DNA of 64,000 bases from an uncultured Pseudomonadales bacterium (GCA_947489425.1 CANLDL010000002.1:682001-746000); one strand, 5' to 3'; shown: positions 28,362 to 38,340, counted from the first letter of the stretch. Numbers and translations are program-made. The notes: generated by a model from the letters alone, not told the origin.

Positions 28362-28688
28362 TCACAAAATAACAGGAAGCACCTGCTCTAAAAACACAAA
28401 TGCGATGAGACCAACACCTACCGTCCACCATAAGCTTTTTTTATATAGCGCAATAAACACAGCAAGCACCCCAACAATCAGCCGATTATTTTCTATCGAT
28501 ATAGCCAGTGCACCTTCTATATAGAATATATTTTGAGCAACGATAGCACTTAACACCGCCACCGGAATATAACTTAATGAATGTATAAAAAAGGGCGACA
28601 AATTAAAATGATTCACAAAAGCCAGCGGTAGATAACGTGGTATAAACGTCACCAACATCATACCAATGATGAGTAGCCACTCATTCAT
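28362..28688 (-). CDS. azlD: AzlD-family branched-chain amino acid export subunit
   Basis: A 108-residue small membrane protein with four hydrophobic helices and the AzlD motif TFIPRYLPLAFVN near residues 14-26, followed by SYIPVAVLSAIVA. AzlC and AzlD-type proteins together export branched-chain amino acids in the characterised systems. Its ATG overlaps the end of azlC by 4 bases, so the two are translationally coupled. Confidence 0.88.
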   Translation of the reverse strand: MNEWLLIIGMMLVTFIPRYLPLAFVNHFNLSPFFIHSLSYIPVAVLSAIVAQNIFYIEGALAISIENNRLIVGVLAVFIALYKKSLWWTVGVGLIAFVFLEQVLPVIL

Positions 28689-29482
28689 AAGTTGCTCTCC
28701 TCTCCTTTCAAGGGAACATCTTGTTCAGTATTAACAGCAGTATCAAATTGTATGCCGTGATATTTATTAATAATGATGCCAACGGCTATCGCTAACAGAG
28801 AAGAAAACAGTAAACCTATTTTATAAGGCCAATGCATAGTAATAACCGCACTAACAACCGCAACAAGCGCGCAGCACATATGGCTTTTGGTTTTTAATAA
28901 CGGAATAACAATAGCAATAAAAGCGAGCACCATGGCGATATCTAACCCCCAGCCAGTCACACCCGGAATAAATTTACCCAACAACATACCTATATAAGTA
29001 AACAGTACCCAATTGAAGTACATAGCAATAGCCGATCCCCAATAGTAACTATGCAATTGTTTATCACTTGGAGCGTCTTGATCGATAAAACGGCTCGCTA
29101 CCGAGAAACTCTCATCAGTCATCCAAAAGCTCATAGGTATACGCTGCCATTTTGGCAAAGATTTTATTGTTGGCATAAAGCGGATGGAGTACAGCATGTG
29201 ACGAAGATTAACCACAAAAACCGTGGCAATAATAATGAGCACTGGCGCGCTAACAGCAACTAAGGTAACCGCGACAAATTGCGACGCCCCGGCAAAAACA
29301 AACACCGACATACCAAAGGCTGCAAAAAAAGATAAGCCACTATTAAGCGCCAAAGCACCATAAACAATCGCAAAGGGCATGGCAGCCACAATTAGCGGAA
29401 AGGTATCCAGAGCACCACGAATAAATAATTTTTTTCGTTGTTCATGATCCAGTTTTTTAGCGCACGCTTTATTTTCATCCAT
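28685..29482 (-). CDS. azlC: AzlC-family branched-chain amino acid exporter
   Basis: A 265-residue permease with the family start FIRGALDTFPLIVAAMPFAIVYG. FVFAGASQFVAV follows near residue 62, then NLRHMLYSIRFMP near 93 and MTDESFSVA near 123, all typical of AzlC. It forms the large subunit with AzlD (4-base overlap). It begins 31 bases after the folA stop, so it is apparently co-transcribed with lgt, thyA and folA, an unusual partnership functionally but a tight arrangement. Confidence 0.9.
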   Translation of the reverse strand: MDENKACAKKLDHEQRKKLFIRGALDTFPLIVAAMPFAIVYGALALNSGLSFFAAFGMSVFVFAGASQFVAVTLVAVSAPVLIIIATVFVVNLRHMLYSIRFMPTIKSLPKWQRIPMSFWMTDESFSVASRFIDQDAPSDKQLHSYYWGSAIAMYFNWVLFTYIGMLLGKFIPGVTGWGLDIAMVLAFIAIVIPLLKTKSHMCCALVAVVSAVITMHWPYKIGLLFSSLLAIAVGIIINKYHGIQFDTAVNTEQDVPLKGEESNL

Positions 29483-29513
29483 AGCTAAGTCTGCTTACTT
29501 GCTATTTTTAGTG

Positions 29514-30032
29514 CTATTTTTTTACAAGCACCGTAAACGCATAATTATAGGGATTTGTTTTAAGGGCTGAGTCCGACGCTTTAAATTCTTCGCGAGACAC
29601 TTCACGCCATTTTTTGTTATCGACGTCAGGGAAAAAAGCATCACCGTCTAGATCAGCATCAACGCGCGTTAAGTATAATTTATCCGCATGATCTATCGAC
29701 GTATTGTAAAGTTCAGCACCCCCAATTAGCATAATTTCATCAACGCCATCAATATAGGCTTGAGCTTCAGCCAATTTTTTAGCATCTTCTACGGAGTGCA
29801 CAACTTTAACGCCTTCGTGTTGCCAACTTTGTTGACGAGTGACCACAATATTCAAACGCCCCGGTAAAGGCCTACCAATAGATTCAAAGGTTTTACGCCC
29901 CATAATCATGGGCTTACCCATAGTGACACGCTTAAAGTATTTTAAATCCTCGGGCAAGTGCCATAGCAATTGGTTATCTTTGCCTATGGCTCGATTGTTT
30001 GCCATTGCAACAATAATAGAGAGTGATGCCAT
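29514..30032 (-). CDS. folA: Dihydrofolate reductase
   Basis: DHFR reduces dihydrofolate to tetrahydrofolate using NADPH. The 172-residue protein has the catalytic N-terminus LSIIVAMANNRAIGKDNQLLWHLPEDL (the Asp/Glu-equivalent active-site region at PEDLKYFK), the MIMGRKTFESIGRPLPGR NADPH loop near 42, and MLIGGAELY near 100. Length fits the chromosomal enzyme. It follows thyA by 54 bases; ThyA produces the dihydrofolate that DHFR recycles, so the pair is functionally linked. Confidence 0.95.
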   Translation of the reverse strand: MASLSIIVAMANNRAIGKDNQLLWHLPEDLKYFKRVTMGKPMIMGRKTFESIGRPLPGRLNIVVTRQQSWQHEGVKVVHSVEDAKKLAEAQAYIDGVDEIMLIGGAELYNTSIDHADKLYLTRVDADLDGDAFFPDVDNKKWREVSREEFKASDSALKTNPYNYAFTVLVKK

Positions 30033-30086
30033 TTATGTTCCTTAATATATTTAGTGCTCGCCCTTATTGTAAAGGGCCGCTAGAGA

Positions 30087-30920
30087 TCAAACCGAGATAG
30101 GCGCTTTTATTGTAGGGTAAGCATCATAATCTACCACTTCAAAGTCTTCGAATTTATAATCGTAAATCGACTCTGGCTTACGCTTTATTTTTAGACTGGG
30201 TAATGGTTTGGGGCTGCGCGATAACTGCTCTTTAACCTGCTCGATATGATTATTGTAAATATGCGAGTCACCTGTGGTGATAATAATTTCACCTAAGCCC
30301 AAGTCACACTGTTGAGCGAGCATATGTACGAGCAAGGCAAGACTTGCGGTATTGTAAGGTAGCCCTAGAAAAGAATCCGAGCTACGGATATATAATTGCG
30401 CCGATAGCTTATTGTCAGCCACATAAAACTGGTATAGCAAATGGCAAGGCGGTAATGCCATTCGGCCTTGTTTTACATTCTCCTGAGGCGACATAGTTTC
30501 GTCGGGTAAGTATTCGACGTTCCAACCGTGAAATAAAATCCGGCGGCTATTAGGATTTTCTTTTAAACACTTAACAACGTAATCTATTTGGTTAATAGTG
30601 TCGCCTTCCTTGGTTGGCCATGCTGTCCATTGGTGGCCGTACAATGGGCCAAGATCACCAGCTTCGGTTGCCCACTCGTTCCAAATGCTAACCCCATTTT
30701 CTTTAAGCCATTTTATATTAGTATCGCCCTTTAAAAACCAAATTAATTCGTTAGCAATACTTTTAAAGTGTAATTTTTTTGTTGTCAGTAACGGAAAACC
30801 ATCGGCTAAATCGTGACGGTATTGCCGAGCAAATACCGAGATTGTGCCCGTACCGGTACGATCACCTTTTTGTACACCTTTATTTAAAATATCGTCGAGT
30901 AGTTCTAAATACTGTTTCAT
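30087..30920 (-). CDS. thyA: Thymidylate synthase
   Basis: ThyA methylates dUMP to dTMP with methylenetetrahydrofolate, producing dihydrofolate. The 277-residue protein has the [20 protein letters not shown] start, the catalytic Cys in [13 protein letters not shown] near residue 159, [19 protein letters not shown] near 180 and the C-terminal PTIKAPISV. It is slightly longer than the 264-residue E. coli enzyme, with the extra length between the dUMP-binding Arg and the catalytic loop ([13 protein letters not shown]). It sits 21 bases after lgt and before folA. Confidence 0.96.
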   Translation of the reverse strand: MKQYLELLDDILNKGVQKGDRTGTGTISVFARQYRHDLADGFPLLTTKKLHFKSIANELIWFLKGDTNIKWLKENGVSIWNEWATEAGDLGPLYGHQWTAWPTKEGDTINQIDYVVKCLKENPNSRRILFHGWNVEYLPDETMSPQENVKQGRMALPPCHLLYQFYVADNKLSAQLYIRSSDSFLGLPYNTASLALLVHMLAQQCDLGLGEIIITTGDSHIYNNHIEQVKEQLSRSPKPLPSLKIKRKPESIYDYKFEDFEVVDYDAYPTIKAPISV

Positions 30921-30941
30921 TGTTGTGGCTGCATCCTTATT

Positions 30942-31787
30942 TTATTTAGCACTCGCTTTCTTGGCAGGCTTCTCTTCAATACTTTGTGCTGTTGGAGTCT
31001 CACCAAAACCTTTTTTATAAGCCCAGATAAAAATACCAACACCAGCGATAATCATTGGGATAGTTAATAGCTGACCGCGAGTCATCCAGCCAAAAATTAA
31101 CTCGGGGATATGCGCATCGGGTTCGCGCACAAATTCTACACCAAAGCGGAATATGCCATAAAAAATTAAAAACAACGCGCTCACAGCAAGTCGCGGACGC
31201 GGCTTGCGAGAAAACCAATAAATAATCGCGAAGAGTACCAATCCTTCTAAAAAGGCTTGATATAACTGCGAAGGATGGCGCGCTAAACCAAGGGGGTCTT
31301 TAGGGAAAACCATCGCCCAAGGCACATCGCTTGCTCTACCCCATAACTCTTGTCCAATGAAATTACCAATGCGACCAAAACCGAGCCCAGCCGGCACCAA
31401 TACAATGGTAAAGTCAATTAGCTCTGGAAACTTAACACCTATTTTGCGGCCATAAAAAATAATGGCAACAATCACACCGACAAGCCCCCCATGAAAAGAC
31501 ATGCCGCCTTCCCACACTCTAAATAGCCAAAGCGGGTCCTCTAACCAAGTACCAAAATTATAAAACATCACGTAGCCAAAGCGGCCACCCAAGACGACGC
31601 CTAAAGCACCATAGACAATCAAGTCTTCGACTTGCTTGGCATTGAGTGGCGAATCTGCGCGCTTACTGCGATGCATGGCCAATGCCCATGCTGATGCAAA
31701 GGCAAACAAGTACATAAGACCATACCAATGGACGCTAAGCGGGCCAATCGAGACGGCAACGGGATCTATATCTGGGTGGTTCAGCAT
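30942..31787 (-). CDS. lgt: Prolipoprotein diacylglyceryl transferase
   Basis: Lgt transfers diacylglycerol to the lipobox Cys of prolipoproteins in the inner membrane. The 281-residue polytopic protein starts MLNHPDIDPVAVSIGPLSVHWYGLMY, the normal Lgt N-terminus, which supports the ATG at 31787 over a TTG seven codons upstream. The Lgt signature GRIGNFIGQELWGR is near residue 140, with GGMSFHGG before it carrying the conserved His, and RHPSQLYQ after. It heads the lgt-thyA-folA-azlCD run and diverges from the NRDE gene. Confidence 0.95.
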   Translation of the reverse strand: MLNHPDIDPVAVSIGPLSVHWYGLMYLFAFASAWALAMHRSKRADSPLNAKQVEDLIVYGALGVVLGGRFGYVMFYNFGTWLEDPLWLFRVWEGGMSFHGGLVGVIVAIIFYGRKIGVKFPELIDFTIVLVPAGLGFGRIGNFIGQELWGRASDVPWAMVFPKDPLGLARHPSQLYQAFLEGLVLFAIIYWFSRKPRPRLAVSALFLIFYGIFRFGVEFVREPDAHIPELIFGWMTRGQLLTIPMIIAGVGIFIWAYKKGFGETPTAQSIEEKPAKKASAK

Positions 31788-31941
31788 AAAAGCGCTCTGT
31801 AATGGCAACGTCTACAGGCAGTTGTTATATACCAATAGACAATAGATAAAATAGGCACATCATAGCACCTCGCTTGTACAGGCTAAACCTCTTCTGCATA
31901 CTGTAGGCCTCTAGAACTCTCAAATTGATAACCATTGCTGC

Positions 31942-32703
31942 ATGTGCCTTATTTTATTTTCTTATCAACCAGACACCCTCATACCCTTTGTGCTAGGTGC
32001 TAATAGGGATGAGTATTTTGAGAGGCCAACCCTCGCGGCCGATTTTTGGCCCGATGCTCCCCATATTTTAGCCGGGCGTGATCAAGTTTCTGGCGGCACT
32101 TGGATAGGTATCACTCAATCGGGCCGCTTTGCCGCACTGACTAACATTCGTGAACCCAGCCCTAAAGTAGATAACCGGCTCTCAAGGGGTGAATTAACCA
32201 AAGCCTTTTTAACGGGTACGCAAAGTGGATACGAGTACCTAAAGGGTATAAAAGACTCGCTACAACAATACGATGGATTTAACCTACTCGTAGGCGAATT
32301 TAACAGTAATCGACAATCACTGTTTTACTTAAATAATCGAGAACAGGATATTCAACAGCTAGCGCACGGCACCTACGGCTTGAGTAATCACCGCTTAGAT
32401 ACGCCTTGGCCCAAAGTGATTAAAAGTAAACACGCCCTAGACCAAACCATTGCTCAAAACACACTTAGTCACAAATCGATTAGAGCATTCCTTGAAGATC
32501 CAGAACTTGCAGAGGATAGCGACTTACCTAAAACCGGCGTGACCTACGAGCAAGAAAAAGCACTCTCGGCCAGTTTTATAGAAACACCGCACTATGGCAC
32601 GAGAGCCTCAACGGTAATCACGATTCAAAATGGAACAATAAACTTTAGCGAAAAAAGCTATAGGGAAGATCAATACAAGGAGTATTCAATAGTATTGAGG
32701 TGA
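31942..32703 (+). CDS. NRDE/TANGO2-family protein
   Basis: A 253-residue protein of the NRDE (TANGO2) family. It starts MCLILFSYQPDT with the conserved Cys2, has the name-giving ANRDEYFERP near residue 20, GRDQVSGGTWIGI near 44, AALTNIREP near 65 and RLSRGELT near 81. Family members are linked to haem trafficking or lipid metabolism in eukaryotes, while the bacterial role is unclear. Cys2 and the Ntn-hydrolase-like start suggest a possible autoprocessed nucleophile. It converges with ptsP. Confidence 0.85.
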   Translation: MCLILFSYQPDTLIPFVLGANRDEYFERPTLAADFWPDAPHILAGRDQVSGGTWIGITQSGRFAALTNIREPSPKVDNRLSRGELTKAFLTGTQSGYEYLKGIKDSLQQYDGFNLLVGEFNSNRQSLFYLNNREQDIQQLAHGTYGLSNHRLDTPWPKVIKSKHALDQTIAQNTLSHKSIRAFLEDPELAEDSDLPKTGVTYEQEKALSASFIETPHYGTRASTVITIQNGTINFSEKSYREDQYKEYSIVLR

Positions 32704-32867
32704 GTTAGAGCAGCGAGATCTTTGCACAAATAGAGATACTATATTCAGACAAGGCAAAATCGCACACAATGAGGGAACTTATAAGCCATAAAAACTGAGC
32801 GAGTAAATTTTAACGCAGAATGAATACGAAAGGTCATTCTTGCAAAGGTCTCAGACCATTAGCCACT

Positions 32868-35126
32868 CTATACCATTAACGATTTGGGCCTAGAAGCAAA
32901 GCCGAACTCAGTTAGAGCATTGTTAACACATTCACTCACCGATTCGGCATCGGGCAGCAATAAAACTTCGTCCAATAGTATCTCTGCCTGCTCAAGCGTA
33001 ATAGTTCGGATTACTGATTTTATTTTTGGTAAATTGGTAGAGTTCATCGAGAGCACATCAAACCCCATTGCCATTAATAATATGGCCGAACCTGGCTCAC
33101 CGGCCATTTCGCCACAAATACTCACGGGTGTATCTTGACTATGGGCCGATGCAACAACCACTTTTAGCGCCTGTAAAACCGCGGGATGATAAGAGTTAAA
33201 TAGCCCCGCAACCTGCGAATTATTGCGGTCTACCGCCAATAAGTACTGCGTTAAGTCATTACTGCCCACCGATAAAAAATCTGACCGCGCTGCAATCTCT
33301 CGCGCTTGGTACACCGCAGCCGGCACCTCGATCATTACCCCAACAGGCGGCATCTCTATCGACAAACCTTCTTCTACTAATTCATTATAAGCGCGATAAA
33401 TTAACCGCTGAGCTTCTTCCAGTTCAGAAATTGCCGAAACCATCGGTAACATAATACGTAGGTTATCTAGCCCTTCCGATGCGCGCATCATGGCACGTAT
33501 TTGTGCTAAAAATATCTCGGGGTGATCGAGCGTTACGCGTATACCACGCCAGCCCAAAAATGGGTTAGCCTCTTTTATAGGGAAATAACTCAGTGGTTTG
33601 TCGCCACCAATATCAAGCGTACGCATAGTCACCGCATGAGGGGCAAAAGCTGCTAATTGTTCACGATAAATAGCACTTTGCTCGCTCTCGGTTGGAAAGC
33701 TATCGCGCAATAAAAAAGGCACCTCTGTTCGATAAAGACCAACACCCTCTGCACCACGCTGGATAGAGCGCGCAACATCGGCCATTAGCCCAGTATTTAC
33801 CCAAAGTGGCACACGGTGTTTATCGAGGGTTTCGCAGGGTAGGTCACGTAGTGACTCGTACCTTTTAACAATGGCTTCGTCTTCGCGTAACACTGATTTA
33901 AATTCGGCGACAACATCATCATTGGGGTTAACATAAACCGTACCACGGTAGCCATCGACAATAGTTGGGCTGCCATCAAGCTGTGTAAAAGGTAAGTCCG
34001 ATGCCCCCATAACCGTGGGAATACCCATAGTTTTGGCAAGAATAGCCATATGTGAATTAGCAGAGCCTTTAACCGACACCAGCCCAACTAATTTATTCTG
34101 AGGTATCTCGCCGAGTACCGATGCGGTTAATTCATCGCCAATAAGAATCGTGTTGTCTGGGTAAGTCCGCTCTTTTTCAACAGACTGCTGTAAATAACTT
34201 AGGACTCTACGGCCTAAATCGCGCATATCTGCCGAGCGTTCGCGTAAATAGGGGTCATGCATAGTACTAAAGGTTTGCACATGCTTGAGAATGACCTGAC
34301 TCCAGGCATAGGGGGCAGCAATGGATTTGCGAATAATTGCCTTTACTTCACGAATCATTGAACTGTCATCGAGCATCGCCGAATACACATCAAAGAGTGC
34401 CCGCTCTTTTGTGGTGAGTCGGTCTTGCAGTTTATCGCCTAGGGCTTTTATCTCTTGGCGCGTAACCGTAAGCGCCTCATGAAAGAAAGCAATCTCTTTG
34501 TCGATATCTTCGATGCGTTGAAACGGCACACTAGTAAGGTCTGCCGTGGGTGAATAAACAACGGCCTGTCCAATAGCAATACCATAAACACCGGGCATAC
34601 CTTTAAAACGTGCATCGGCAGAGGACTCGGTATATTGCTCTAAATCCCCTGTTGCCCGCGCATGCGCAATAATGCCTGAAAGTTGTGCCGACAAGGTGAG
34701 CAGTAATGCCTCTTCACTCTCATCAAAACGTCGCCGCTGCTTCTGCTGTACCGCAAGTACACCTAATACAACTCTTTGGTGAATAACTGGCACACCTAAA
34801 AAAGAAGCGAAGCGTTCTTCTCCTGTCTCAGGAAAGTATAAATAACGCGAATGCACCTCGGCGTCTTCAAGGTTAATCGCCTCACCACGCTTAGCGACAT
34901 AACCCACCAAGCCTTCATCTTGGGTCATACGCACCTTGCCGATGGCATTTTTCTTTAAGCCTTTTGTCGCCCGCAAGACAAAACTCTCACCCTCGTCCTT
35001 CAAATACAAAGAGCACACTCTAACCGACATCGACTCACACACACGCAATACAACCAAATCCATCGCCTCTTGCAGGCTAGGAGCAGCGTTAACTTCTTGG
35101 GTGATGTTTCGGAGTAAATCCAGCAT
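32868..35126 (-). CDS. ptsP: Phosphoenolpyruvate--protein phosphotransferase EI-Ntr
   Basis: PtsP starts the nitrogen-related phosphotransferase cascade, passing phosphate from PEP to NPr. The 752-residue protein has an N-terminal GAF domain (about 1-160), followed by the enzyme I core. The phospho-His is His359 in SANSHMAILAK, the PEP-binding barrel contains RTLDIGGDKP, and the catalytic Cys lies in SICGEMAGEP near residue 670. Length matches E. coli PtsP of 748. It is 53 bases downstream of rppH, the usual rppH-ptsP pair. The NPr and EIIA-Ntr genes are not in this window. Confidence 0.96.
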   Translation of the reverse strand: MLDLLRNITQEVNAAPSLQEAMDLVVLRVCESMSVRVCSLYLKDEGESFVLRATKGLKKNAIGKVRMTQDEGLVGYVAKRGEAINLEDAEVHSRYLYFPETGEERFASFLGVPVIHQRVVLGVLAVQQKQRRRFDESEEALLLTLSAQLSGIIAHARATGDLEQYTESSADARFKGMPGVYGIAIGQAVVYSPTADLTSVPFQRIEDIDKEIAFFHEALTVTRQEIKALGDKLQDRLTTKERALFDVYSAMLDDSSMIREVKAIIRKSIAAPYAWSQVILKHVQTFSTMHDPYLRERSADMRDLGRRVLSYLQQSVEKERTYPDNTILIGDELTASVLGEIPQNKLVGLVSVKGSANSHMAILAKTMGIPTVMGASDLPFTQLDGSPTIVDGYRGTVYVNPNDDVVAEFKSVLREDEAIVKRYESLRDLPCETLDKHRVPLWVNTGLMADVARSIQRGAEGVGLYRTEVPFLLRDSFPTESEQSAIYREQLAAFAPHAVTMRTLDIGGDKPLSYFPIKEANPFLGWRGIRVTLDHPEIFLAQIRAMMRASEGLDNLRIMLPMVSAISELEEAQRLIYRAYNELVEEGLSIEMPPVGVMIEVPAAVYQAREIAARSDFLSVGSNDLTQYLLAVDRNNSQVAGLFNSYHPAVLQALKVVVASAHSQDTPVSICGEMAGEPGSAILLMAMGFDVLSMNSTNLPKIKSVIRTITLEQAEILLDEVLLLPDAESVSECVNNALTEFGFASRPKSLMV

Positions 35127-35179
35127 AGTGATTATTAACGAATACTTATCGAGATAATTTTATTGTTCTATCGAGCAAA

Positions 35180-35686
35180 TTAACCTTTGCTATTTTCAAA
35201 TTTACGTTCAATTTGAGCGTGTGAAGGCGATAGTATTTTGAGCGCGCGACAATAAACATCACGCTTAAATGCAATGACTTGGTCAAGAGGATACCAATAG
35301 CTCACCCATCGCCAGTGATCAAATTCAATCTCGTCGCAGCAATTTAACTTAACCGCAGCGTCATCACTGAGCAATTTAAGCAAAAACCACTTTTGTTTTT
35401 GACCAATACATAAAGGCACCTGATTCTCTCGAATCAAATTACGCGGCAATTTATATTTTAACCACCCTTTTGTTGAGTCAATGATCTCTACATCATCAGG
35501 TTTTAAGCCTACTTCCTCATATAACTCTCTAAAAAGTGCCTGCTCGGGCGTTTCTCCCTCATTAATACCACCTTGGGGAAACTGCCATGCATCCATACCG
35601 CCAATACGGCGAGCCCACAATACTTGACCTCTCGCATTGCTTAATATGATGCCGACATTTGCCCTAAAACCATCCGCATCTATCAC
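35180..35686 (-). CDS. rppH: RNA pyrophosphohydrolase
   Basis: RppH removes pyrophosphate from the 5' end of mRNA and so triggers RNase E-dependent decay. The 168-residue Nudix protein has the complete Nudix box [23 protein letters not shown] near residues 36-58, and DAWQFPQ just before it. The GTG at 35686, 7 bases after GGAG, yields the family N-terminus (M/V)[17 protein letters not shown] five codons earlier would add WRCK and is less likely. It is adjacent to ptsP as in many gammaproteobacteria. Confidence 0.93.
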   Translation of the reverse strand: MIDADGFRANVGIILSNARGQVLWARRIGGMDAWQFPQGGINEGETPEQALFRELYEEVGLKPDDVEIIDSTKGWLKYKLPRNLIRENQVPLCIGQKQKWFLLKLLSDDAAVKLNCCDEIEFDHWRWVSYWYPLDQVIAFKRDVYCRALKILSPSHAQIERKFENSKG

Positions 35687-35863
35687 CTTACATCTCCACA
35701 CACTATTGTATTAACTAAGCTATTATTATCTCTGCAACTCTACCATAGAAAACTCATTATTTAGCAATGGAGGAGGAATTTGTTCGATAAAACAAGAGAT
35801 TAAGGATAAAACTGTGGCATCATTAGCGCTTTTTAGCATTCGATGTATTGAAAGGACGGCATA

Positions 35864-36520
35864 GTGAAATTAACGATTTTTGATTTAGACAACACCTTAA
35901 TAGCCGGTGATAGCGACCATGCCTGGGGGGAGTTTTTGATCTCAAAGGAATTAGTGGACCCTGTTGAACACGCCAAGAAAAACGATCACTTTTATTTACA
36001 GTATCAACAAAAAACCCTCGATATACATGAATACCAAGCCTTTGTACTGGCTCCGCTTATGAAACTAAACCAGCAGACAAAACAGGCACTGCACGATGAA
36101 TTTATGCACACCGTGATTGCCGATTTACGCCTCCCAAAAGCCGATGCGCTTATTCAACAACACAAAGATAGCGGTGATAAAATTATTATTATCACCGCAA
36201 CCAATAGCTTTGTTGCTGCTCCTGTTGGCCACTGGCTAGGCATTGATACTGTGATCGCAACAGAGCCAGAAGTCGTTGATGGGCAATTCACAGGAAAGTT
36301 GAGCGGCACACCTTGTTTTCAGGAAGGCAAAATTACACGCCTACAAGAATGGCTAGCCCAACAAACACAAAGCCCTACCGAGACGACCTTTTACAGCGAC
36401 TCGATTAATGACTTACCTTTACTTGAGTACGCAGATAAACCCGTTGCCGTCGACCCTGATGATACCTTACGTGCTCACGCCATAGCCCAACACTGGCCAG
36501 TCATTAGCCTTAGAGACTGA
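35864..36520 (+). CDS. HAD-IB family phosphatase
   Basis: A 218-residue HAD hydrolase with all motifs: FDLDNTLIAGDSD (nucleophile Asp) near residue 5, IIITATNSFVA (motif II) near 108, Lys in EGKITRLQEW (motif III) and FYSDSINDLPLLEYAD (motif IV). The cap between motifs I and II is helical as in SerB-like HAD-IB enzymes. The same gene lies beside rppH/ptsP in pseudomonads. Its substrate is unknown; phosphoserine or histidinol phosphate are possibilities but not shown. Confidence 0.87.
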   Translation: MKLTIFDLDNTLIAGDSDHAWGEFLISKELVDPVEHAKKNDHFYLQYQQKTLDIHEYQAFVLAPLMKLNQQTKQALHDEFMHTVIADLRLPKADALIQQHKDSGDKIIIITATNSFVAAPVGHWLGIDTVIATEPEVVDGQFTGKLSGTPCFQEGKITRLQEWLAQQTQSPTETTFYSDSINDLPLLEYADKPVAVDPDDTLRAHAIAQHWPVISLRD

Positions 36521-36703
36521 TATTAATCAATGCATAAAAAGCGAGTTTTTGTGAAAAGGTTTTACTGAAGTTAATTGTTAGACCAAGCCTTTAAAACTAT
36601 AATTGGGGATAACTGAAACTCGCACTTATAAGCATAACCCCTGTGGCTAACTTTTATTTTATGTCTGTATTTTTTAACACTTAAAATGGACGCTTTAAAG
36701 CTA

Positions 36704-37933
36704 ATGACATTCAAAAAAAATATAATCATACTTTTATTAGCCATCGGCTGTATTGCCTGCGATAAAAACCATACTACAGAAAAGCATACAATTCCAAACA
36801 ATGGACAACTGCCACCAAACCTGCAAATCAACGAGGAAGCCGCAAACAGAATAGCTGACGCACTTTGGAAAAAATCCCAAAAAGAACTAAGTAACACACT
36901 GACAAAAGCAACAGCATTACAACAAGCCATTGAAAAATTATTAGAAAAGCCTACCCAAAAATCCTTACAAGTTGCACAAAAAGAGTGGCGCCTAACGGCG
37001 ACCGCTTACCAACAACTTTCGCCACTACTGTATCTTGAAAATAAAAAACCAGAAGGGCAATCGGATATAAAGGATACACTTAGCAGTATTCATCACTGGC
37101 GTAACAGAATAGCGGCATGGCCAATACACCCTGGTTATATCGATAGTTTTGGCCCTCACATTCATAGCGGTATCGTCAATGACATAAATTTATCGATTGA
37201 TGCCCATACCTTGCGCGGGCAACACTTACTCACCGACGATCAAGAAGTGACGCTTGGGCTATATACTATCGAATATTTACTATTTGGTGATCGAGATCAT
37301 AAAGGCAACAAAAATACTCACCACAAACGCTTTTTGAATATAACTAAGCTCCCTACTCCCCTTGCAAAAGCCGGGCTACTGATCAATGAACTGCCCAACA
37401 ATCGTCGTCGAGCGCTCATTGCACTACAAATAAGGCTGTTACTTAATGACATACAGACACTGATTAGCTTATATCAAACCAGCGGTGCATTATCGCTGGC
37501 TTTTCAAGAATTGACGACACTAGAAAAACTACAAGCGTTTCGCAACAGCACCAGCCACTCACTACAACATATAAATACACTTTTTACTTTCTACCAAAAA
37601 GAATTGACAACAAATAGCACCGATGAATTAAAGGATAAAAAGTCTGAAAAAAACAATGTATTTACTAAACGTTTTTACAATAATATAAAATTTGCCTTAA
37701 ACTCTAATTTAACCACTATCAAACTGCTTTATCCTGTTAGCGACTCCAAACAAAAGGACGATCAAAAAAACACTAATAGCATCAAAATATCTGACGCTTT
37801 ATTTATAGGGAATAAAAAAAATAATATATCAGCCTTGATAAAAAGCTTAGAAGAGGAGATCGAGAAAAAAGAAGCCAGTATCGAAGATACTACTGCAGCG
37901 GTGCGTAAATTATCTAAAGCACTATCGATATAA
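36704..37933 (+). CDS. Imelysin-like lipoprotein
   Basis: A predicted lipoprotein of about 409 residues: MTFKKN, a hydrophobic stretch and a lipobox at AIGC. The body resembles the imelysin/insulin-cleaving-peptidase-like fold of iron-uptake proteins. It has a conserved aromatic WRLTATAYQQL, the RIAAWPIHPGYIDSFG segment and the motif GLYTIEYLLFG. In classic imelysins the last is GxHAIEFLLWG, so the metal-site His is replaced by Tyr. The last 100 residues are Lys- and Asn-rich and less conserved. Start codons at 36686 and 36704 both have poor ribosome sites. Proximity to a ferric transporter supports an iron link, which is inference. Confidence 0.65.
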   Translation: MTFKKNIIILLLAIGCIACDKNHTTEKHTIPNNGQLPPNLQINEEAANRIADALWKKSQKELSNTLTKATALQQAIEKLLEKPTQKSLQVAQKEWRLTATAYQQLSPLLYLENKKPEGQSDIKDTLSSIHHWRNRIAAWPIHPGYIDSFGPHIHSGIVNDINLSIDAHTLRGQHLLTDDQEVTLGLYTIEYLLFGDRDHKGNKNTHHKRFLNITKLPTPLAKAGLLINELPNNRRRALIALQIRLLLNDIQTLISLYQTSGALSLAFQELTTLEKLQAFRNSTSHSLQHINTLFTFYQKELTTNSTDELKDKKSEKNNVFTKRFYNNIKFALNSNLTTIKLLYPVSDSKQKDDQKNTNSIKISDALFIGNKKNNISALIKSLEEEIEKKEASIEDTTAAVRKLSKALSI

Positions 37934-37971
37934 TGCTGTGCTTAGAAACTGAGCCAAGCCCAAAAAGGCCA

Positions 37972-38340
37972 CTATACCTCTTTGTTTGCTGCGATGATTG
38001 ATTTAATTGGGTCTTTCGGTGGTGCATAGGCCCCATCTTTATTGGGTTTTGAGGCATACTGTTGCAAGTTATGTATGTCTATAGCTTCATCAATATTAAA
38101 TGTCTGTTCGGTTTCTTTTTCTTTCTCTGGATACCAAGACCTATTAAATCGACTTAGAAATTCACCCACCTCACATATTCCTTCAGATACTTCATTAAAC
38201 TCTTGTTCTGTTATTTCAGCATACATGGCTCCTCCTCCATTCGCAGCGGCCAATATAGAGGCCCAATATCTCTCTTTGTCACTGAAAGAATTAAAAAACA
38301 GATAGCCAGAGTTACGATAAAGTTTGTATGTAACGTTCAT
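37972..38340 (-). CDS. Unknown small acidic protein
   Basis: A 122-residue protein that I do not recognise. The start MNVTYKLYRNSGYLFFNSFSD is chosen at 38340 because GGGA lies 6-7 bases upstream; a longer frame to 38427 has no support. The middle is alanine- and glycine-rich (SILAAANGGGAMYAEITEQEF), followed by an acidic helical region. The hydrophilic tail has NKDGAYAPPKDPIKSI. No signal peptide or motif is visible. It converges with the imelysin-like gene and follows gcvH on the same strand. Confidence 0.5.
   Translation of the reverse strand: MNVTYKLYRNSGYLFFNSFSDKERYWASILAAANGGGAMYAEITEQEFNEVSEGICEVGEFLSRFNRSWYPEKEKETEQTFNIDEAIDIHNLQQYASKPNKDGAYAPPKDPIKSIIAANKEV

Noticed and set aside
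36571-36930. 119-codon frame opposite the start of the imelysin-like gene
   Set aside because: It overlaps the lipoprotein gene and reads as a low-complexity hydrophobic string with no domain.
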